Source of the DNA: JAXGMQ01 sp964613055 | GTDB lineage: Bacteria; Caldisericota; Caldisericia; JAAYUI01 | NCBI GenBank assembly: GCA_964613055.1 | Contig: CAZTGD010000001.1 | Span: 1-64,000 of the forward strand | DNA: 64,000 bases | Reading direction: 5' to 3' | Shown: piece after piece, positions 60,297 to 64,000 of the stretch | Position numbering within the stretch: the first letter of the stretch is position 1 | Layout of the letters: the number at the start of each line of letters is the position of its first letter | Notes under the pieces: model-generated | The model's database searches: none | Seen by the model: the letters and a program-made list of their open reading frames with translations, nothing else | What the model was told of the DNA's origin: nothing | Translations under genes and position numbers: made by a program

Positions 60297-60879
60297 ATCC
60301 CGATCTCATAAATTTAGATGGTGGATTTCTTACTGCCCAAGGTATTTGTTTTATGAAACCCAGCATTATTAGCGTAATCGCCGTATAAACACCTGCCATA
60401 GGAGCACCGGTTGCCCAAACCGAAACCCCAAAACCCCAATACTGAATTACACCGGCAAGGCTGATATATTTCGTTATTACTGTGCTTGCTAAAGCGAACG
60501 GAGCAATAATAAAAAAATGGAGTGGAGCGATGAAAAACAGAACAGCCATCGAACTGGCCATACCACCTCCACCCTCAAAGCTTAGAAAAACTGGGAAATC
60601 GTGACCGAATACAACCATTATCCCACAGATCGACGTCACCCACATGGGTTGATTTAATATGTAATAAGCAATTGACATCGGTATCAATGCCTTGAGAATG
60701 TCCATTGAAAGACAAACAGCTCCAAATATTTTTCCTAACTGTCTTGTAACGTTTGCTGTACCAATCTGCTGACTGCCCATGTTGCGTATGTCAACACCTG
60801 CAAACGCTTTCCCTACAAGGAATCCAGAGGGTATTGAACCAAACAGGTATGACCCAATGAGCAGGATTGGGATAGACAT
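60244..60879 (-). CDS. plsY: PlsY-like glycerol-3-phosphate acyltransferase with altered motifs
   Basis: 211 residues with five to six membrane helices and the general PlsY layout: GSIPSGFLVGK, an extracellular loop NMGSQQIGTANVTR, then GHDFPVFLSFEGGGGMASS and SLAGV. PlsY adds an acyl group from acyl phosphate to glycerol-3-phosphate, the first step of phospholipid synthesis. Two motifs differ from the consensus: GSGNPGATNxxR has become GSQQIGTANVTR, and FKGGKGxAT has become FEGGGGMAS, losing both lysines. Either the enzyme is a diverged paralogue with another substrate or the activity is changed. Starts 1 nt after rpoZ; 53 nt 3' overlap with tlyA. Confidence 0.8.
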   Translation of the reverse strand: MSIPILLIGSYLFGSIPSGFLVGKAFAGVDIRNMGSQQIGTANVTRQLGKIFGAVCLSMDILKALIPMSIAYYILNQPMWVTSICGIMVVFGHDFPVFLSFEGGGGMASSMAVLFFIAPLHFFIIAPFALASTVITKYISLAGVIQYWGFGVSVWATGAPMAGVYTAITLIMLGFIKQIPWAVRNPPSKFMRSGFIASDSDPVASVQQNPK

Positions 60880-61188
60880 CTATTCCTCCAATTCCTCCAT
60901 ACTCTCCTCAATAAGCTCCTCGTTGATGTCGTCTAGATCTTCGCTCTCTCCAAGCAGATCCTTATCAATGATTGGTTTCACTGGACTTGGCTTCTTGTAC
61001 TCAAAGGTGTATTTGCCTTCCAGAAACTCATCAATCGCTTGCTCTACAGTGAATCGTTGAGAACCAGCAATCAGTTTTTCTTTTCTTTCTTGGATTTGGG
61101 CAACCCTTTTGGCAAGAAACAAAGTAGCCAAATACTTATTTCCATCCATCTTCTCTACAAACTTCTCTATCTTTGCTCGGTCAATCAT
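60880..61188 (-). CDS. rpoZ: DNA-directed RNA polymerase omega subunit
   Basis: 102 residues from ATG 61188, behind AGGAGGTCAC. The omega core is LATLFLAKRVAQIQERKEKLI with QAIDEFLEGKY; the C-terminal third is acidic (GESEDLDDINEELIEESMEELEE) and not conserved. Omega stabilises the assembly of RNA polymerase. Location right after gmk is a standard gene order. It overlaps gmk by 8 nt. Confidence 0.88.
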   Translation of the reverse strand: MIDRAKIEKFVEKMDGNKYLATLFLAKRVAQIQERKEKLIAGSQRFTVEQAIDEFLEGKYTFEYKKPSPVKPIIDKDLLGESEDLDDINEELIEESMEELEE

Positions 61189-61756
61189 GTGACCTCCTGA
61201 CACGGCAGTTATGTATTATCTTGGTTACATCATCCACTGCCTGCTCGATATTGTGATTTACTACAGAATAATCATAAATCAAGGAAAAATCAATCTCATT
61301 TTGAGCGTTGTCGAGACGATGTGTAATAGTTTCGGGGTTTTCGTTTTTTCTGTTACTCAGTCTCTTTCTCAATTCGTCTATTGAGGGAGGTGACAAAAAG
61401 ATCATAACCGATGAGGGTAGTCTTTTTTTTATCTGTCTTGCTCCCTTTACATCGATGACAAGAAGACAGTCAATGTTTTCCTTTATTCTTTTTTCAATCG
61501 GATCTGCTGGTGTACCGTAACGATTTCCGTGGACACTTGCCCACTCCAAGTATCTGCTTTCAGCAACGCCTTCATTGAACTCATTTTCGGTTCTGAAGAT
61601 ATAGTCAACACAATTCTCTTCGTTATCCCTTCTTGGTCTTGTTGTCTCGGAGATTGAAACAAAGAGTTCCAAGTTTTCTTTTAATTGTCTTTCTATCGTG
61701 GTTTTACCAACGCCAGATGGTCCAGAGATAATGAAAAGGGTTCCCTTGTTAATCAT
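61181..61756 (-). CDS. gmk: Guanylate kinase
   Basis: 191 residues. P-loop FIISGPSGVGKTTI, GMP-binding SISETTRPRRDNE and YIF, RYLEWASVHGNRYGTP, and DVKGARQIKKRLP. Converts GMP to GDP with ATP. The start overlaps the stop of the P-type ATPase by 4 nt. The usual gmk-rpoZ pair follows. Confidence 0.96.
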   Translation of the reverse strand: MINKGTLFIISGPSGVGKTTIERQLKENLELFVSISETTRPRRDNEENCVDYIFRTENEFNEGVAESRYLEWASVHGNRYGTPADPIEKRIKENIDCLLVIDVKGARQIKKRLPSSVMIFLSPPSIDELRKRLSNRKNENPETITHRLDNAQNEIDFSLIYDYSVVNHNIEQAVDDVTKIIHNCRVRRSHD

Positions 61757-64000
61757 TTACTCCAAAACCTTTTAACTAATTTCCAGGCGTCAACTGAAAG
61801 CATTGGGATTATTCCAAGTCCGACAATAATTCCGATGTCCTGAATACGCAATGAAACTGTTTTGAATATATTCGGAAAGAAGAAAGTTCCAGTAAATAGC
61901 ATAAAAGATATCCCTATAGCACCGAGTAACTGCGTGTTGTGTAATGGATTCAGTTCAAATGAGGTTTTTTTAAAAGATCTGCATGTATAAGCTAAAAGCA
62001 ATTCAGCAACAACTATTGTTGAGAAAGCGTAGGTTACACCCATTGCATGTCCTGCTTCGCTAGAATTCCCGATGATATAAGAAACAAAAACGACTGCTCC
62101 CATTATCAAACCCCTCACGATTGTATCTGTAAGAAATGCTCCAGAGATGAGTTTCTTCCTTGGGTTTCGAGGTTTGCGAGTCATTATCCCTGCTTCTGCT
62201 GGCTCTATACCAAGGGCTAGGGCTGGGAGACTGTCTGTTAGTAGGTTCACCCAGAGAAGCTGAATTGCAAATAGTGGCAGTTCCAGACCAAAAATAATGG
62301 TCAGGAAGATGAGGAATACCTCACCGATGTTTGCACCAAGCATGTACCAGATGAACTTCTTAACATTATCAAAGATAACTCGACCTTCAAAGATGGCTTT
62401 AACGATCGTTGAGAAACTATCATCAGTAAGAATTAGAGATGCTGAATCCTTTGCCACTTCACAGCCAGTGATTCCCATCGACACGCCGATGTCAGCCTTC
62501 TTTAGTGCCGGTGCATCGTTTACTCCATCGCCAGTCATTGCAACTACGTTGTTTCTTTGTTGCAGGATATTAACAATTCTAAGTTTATGCTCGGGTGCAA
62601 CTCGGGCAAAAACATTCGTCTTGGGAATCAATTCATCTATTCTGTCGCCTAATCTACTGAAGTCTTTGCCAGTAACAGGTTCGTCGTTTTTATCTGCGAT
62701 ACCCAGTTTATGGGCATATATCATGGCTGTTTCCGGGTGGTCACCCGTTACCATTACAGGTCGGATACCTGCGGTCTTACATCTTCTGACAGCCTCCGGC
62801 ACGTCTTGTCTTATGGGATCTTTTAGCCCGATGAATCCGACCAGAATCATTTTCTTCTCCTCGACCCTGTCTTTTGGTTCTGGCTCTGGAGAGTGTTTAT
62901 AGGCAAATCCCATGGTTCTATAGCCATCATTGGTTATCTGAGATCCCAACTCAATGAGTTTATTTCTCGTTTCATCATCAATACTGACGATCTTACCATT
63001 CAACAGCAATCTATCCGACATATTGAGTACGACTTCAAATGCACCCTTCGTGTATGCAAAGAGTTTGTCCTTCTCACGATGGACAGTGGTCATGGCTTTT
63101 CTCTTTGAGTCAAATGAAAGTTCGTCTACCCTTCGTGGAATCATATCCTGGTCGATACCCAGGCTCATTGCAAACTGAAGCAATGCTATCTCAGTTGGAT
63201 CGCCGGTAAATTCTCCGTCATCGTTGTACGTTGAGTCATTGCATCCGGCTGATATCTTAGCCATTGGGCCAAGGCTTTCAGGTCTCTCCTTGTAAAGATC
63301 AACAATCTTCATGTCGACAACAGCGCGTTCTGCCTTCATCTTGTTTTCAGTGAGTGTGCCAGTTTTGTCAGTACAGATAACCGTTGTTGCTCCGAGTGTT
63401 TCAACAGAAGACAGCTTCTTGATGATCGCACCTTTCTTACTCATGCGTGATGTTCCAATCGATAGAACTATCGTTACAACCGCTGGCAGACCCTCAGGTA
63501 TGGCCGCAACAGCCAGTGAAACTGCAAAGATTAGCTGGCGTGTCCAATCACCATACATGTATACGTCTATTCCAAAAACCAACCCGCATACGACAAGGAA
63601 TACAATACCAAGCATCAGTCCCAACTGGGCCAGTTGTTTTTCAAGCGGAGTTTTTTCTTTCTTAACACTGGCAAGACTGCTGGCAATTTTACCCATAGCC
63701 GTGTCCATGCCAGTGGTAACTACTATACCAGTGCCTCTACCTGTGGTCACCATTGTCCCAGAGAAAGCTGAGTTGAACCAGTCCCCATATGTAGCATCCT
63801 CTTCAACCGATGCATTAATATCCTTCTTCGCGGGTTTTGATTCACCTGTCAAAATGGCTTCGTTGCAAGCCAATCCGATGGATTCAATCAATCTGATGTC
63901 AGCTGGTATGAGATCGCCAGATGCAACAGAAACAACATCACCAGGCACCAGGTCATGTGCGGGAATCTCCTTTGTCTGTCCGTCTCTGATGACCTTTGCA
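61753..64000 (-). CDS. Calcium-transporting P-type ATPase (IIA-like), 5' end outside window
   Basis: The frame is open to the end of the window (AKVIRDGQTKEIPAHDLVPGD at its visible start), so the gene is truncated by the window edge. At least 748 residues are seen. Motifs: ILTGES (actuator), ICTDKTGTLTENKM (phosphorylated Asp), GDGVNDAPALKKADIGV, and the C-terminal DSLPALALGIEPAE. The pattern fits the SERCA/PMR1 group of Ca2+ (or Mn2+) ATPases. Ion choice cannot be fixed without the missing N-terminal helices and detailed residue checks. Co-transcribed with gmk and rpoZ. Confidence 0.92.
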   Translation of the reverse strand, partial: AKVIRDGQTKEIPAHDLVPGDVVSVASGDLIPADIRLIESIGLACNEAILTGESKPAKKDINASVEEDATYGDWFNSAFSGTMVTTGRGTGIVVTTGMDTAMGKIASSLASVKKEKTPLEKQLAQLGLMLGIVFLVVCGLVFGIDVYMYGDWTRQLIFAVSLAVAAIPEGLPAVVTIVLSIGTSRMSKKGAIIKKLSSVETLGATTVICTDKTGTLTENKMKAERAVVDMKIVDLYKERPESLGPMAKISAGCNDSTYNDDGEFTGDPTEIALLQFAMSLGIDQDMIPRRVDELSFDSKRKAMTTVHREKDKLFAYTKGAFEVVLNMSDRLLLNGKIVSIDDETRNKLIELGSQITNDGYRTMGFAYKHSPEPEPKDRVEEKKMILVGFIGLKDPIRQDVPEAVRRCKTAGIRPVMVTGDHPETAMIYAHKLGIADKNDEPVTGKDFSRLGDRIDELIPKTNVFARVAPEHKLRIVNILQQRNNVVAMTGDGVNDAPALKKADIGVSMGITGCEVAKDSASLILTDDSFSTIVKAIFEGRVIFDNVKKFIWYMLGANIGEVFLIFLTIIFGLELPLFAIQLLWVNLLTDSLPALALGIEPAEAGIMTRKPRNPRKKLISGAFLTDTIVRGLIMGAVVFVSYIIGNSSEAGHAMGVTYAFSTIVVAELLLAYTCRSFKKTSFELNPLHNTQLLGAIGISFMLFTGTFFFPNIFKTVSLRIQDIGIIVGLGIIPMLSVDAWKLVKRFWSK

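Overview
The window is a piece of a bacterial chromosome of low to moderate GC content. GTG and TTG starts are frequent, and most genes have strong AGGAGG-type ribosome binding sites. The lineage cannot be fixed from sequence alone. The abundance of secreted PQQ-type propellers ending in copper-amine-oxidase-N ('stalk') modules, together with a cyclic-2,3-diphosphoglycerate-synthetase-like protein, a DUF6485 protein, HypAB and a symporter small accessory protein, suggests a deep-branching, probably anaerobic, uncultured bacterium. That placement is inference.

Layout. 1-2.95 kb: the 3' part of a CcmF-type cytochrome c assembly protein overlapping a secreted protein of unknown function. 3-8.6 kb: a solitary PD-(D/E)XK-like protein, a P5C dehydrogenase divergent from a tatA-tatC operon, and a secreted protein of an unrecognised family (copy A). 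8.6-12.2 kb: a very large Ser/Thr kinase-ATPase-TPR signalling protein. 12.3-14 kb: the rpsF-ssb-rpsR-rplI operon. 14.2-24.2 kb: an MTA/purine phosphorylase, copy B of the secreted family, a large PQQ/Ig/stalk surface protein, enolase, tRNA-Leu and a second PQQ/stalk protein. 24.2-28.6 kb: a sodium:solute symporter with a 35-residue accessory protein, hypB-hypA and a MATE transporter. 28.6-33.6 kb: an accessory island with an unknown protein, a single-chain restriction-modification enzyme carrying an in-frame palindromic element, palindromic operator-like sites and a gene that lacks a normal start. 33.6-41 kb: a propeller protein, then rplU, a cpgS-like protein and argF, then a stalk protein and a TlpA-like lipoprotein. 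41-42.7 kb: seven tRNA genes around a GNAT-like gene. 42.7-53.8 kb: one long co-directional housekeeping run, tig-clpP-clpX-lon-rimO-thpR-recA-recX-rny-ymdB. 53.8-64 kb: a minus-strand group with a methyltransferase-like gene, DUF6485, a phosphatase-MazG fusion and mfd; then tlyA on plus; then plsY-like, rpoZ, gmk and a P-type Ca2+ ATPase running off the window.

How it works together. Protein quality control, DNA repair and RNA turnover sit in one transcriptional block. A secretion and surface theme (TatAC, CcmF, TlpA-like protein, four propeller proteins, two members of the unknown secreted family) fills most of the first 40 kb. Several genes have a canonical sigma-70-type promoter whose -10 box lies 7 nt before the start codon with no ribosome binding site, which points to leaderless mRNAs. 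No CRISPR array, transposase, prophage or rRNA operon was seen. No complete new multi-gene system can be claimed. The best leads are the two-copy secreted family, the phosphatase-MazG fusion, the in-frame palindromic element in the restriction-modification gene, and the leaderless promoter architecture.
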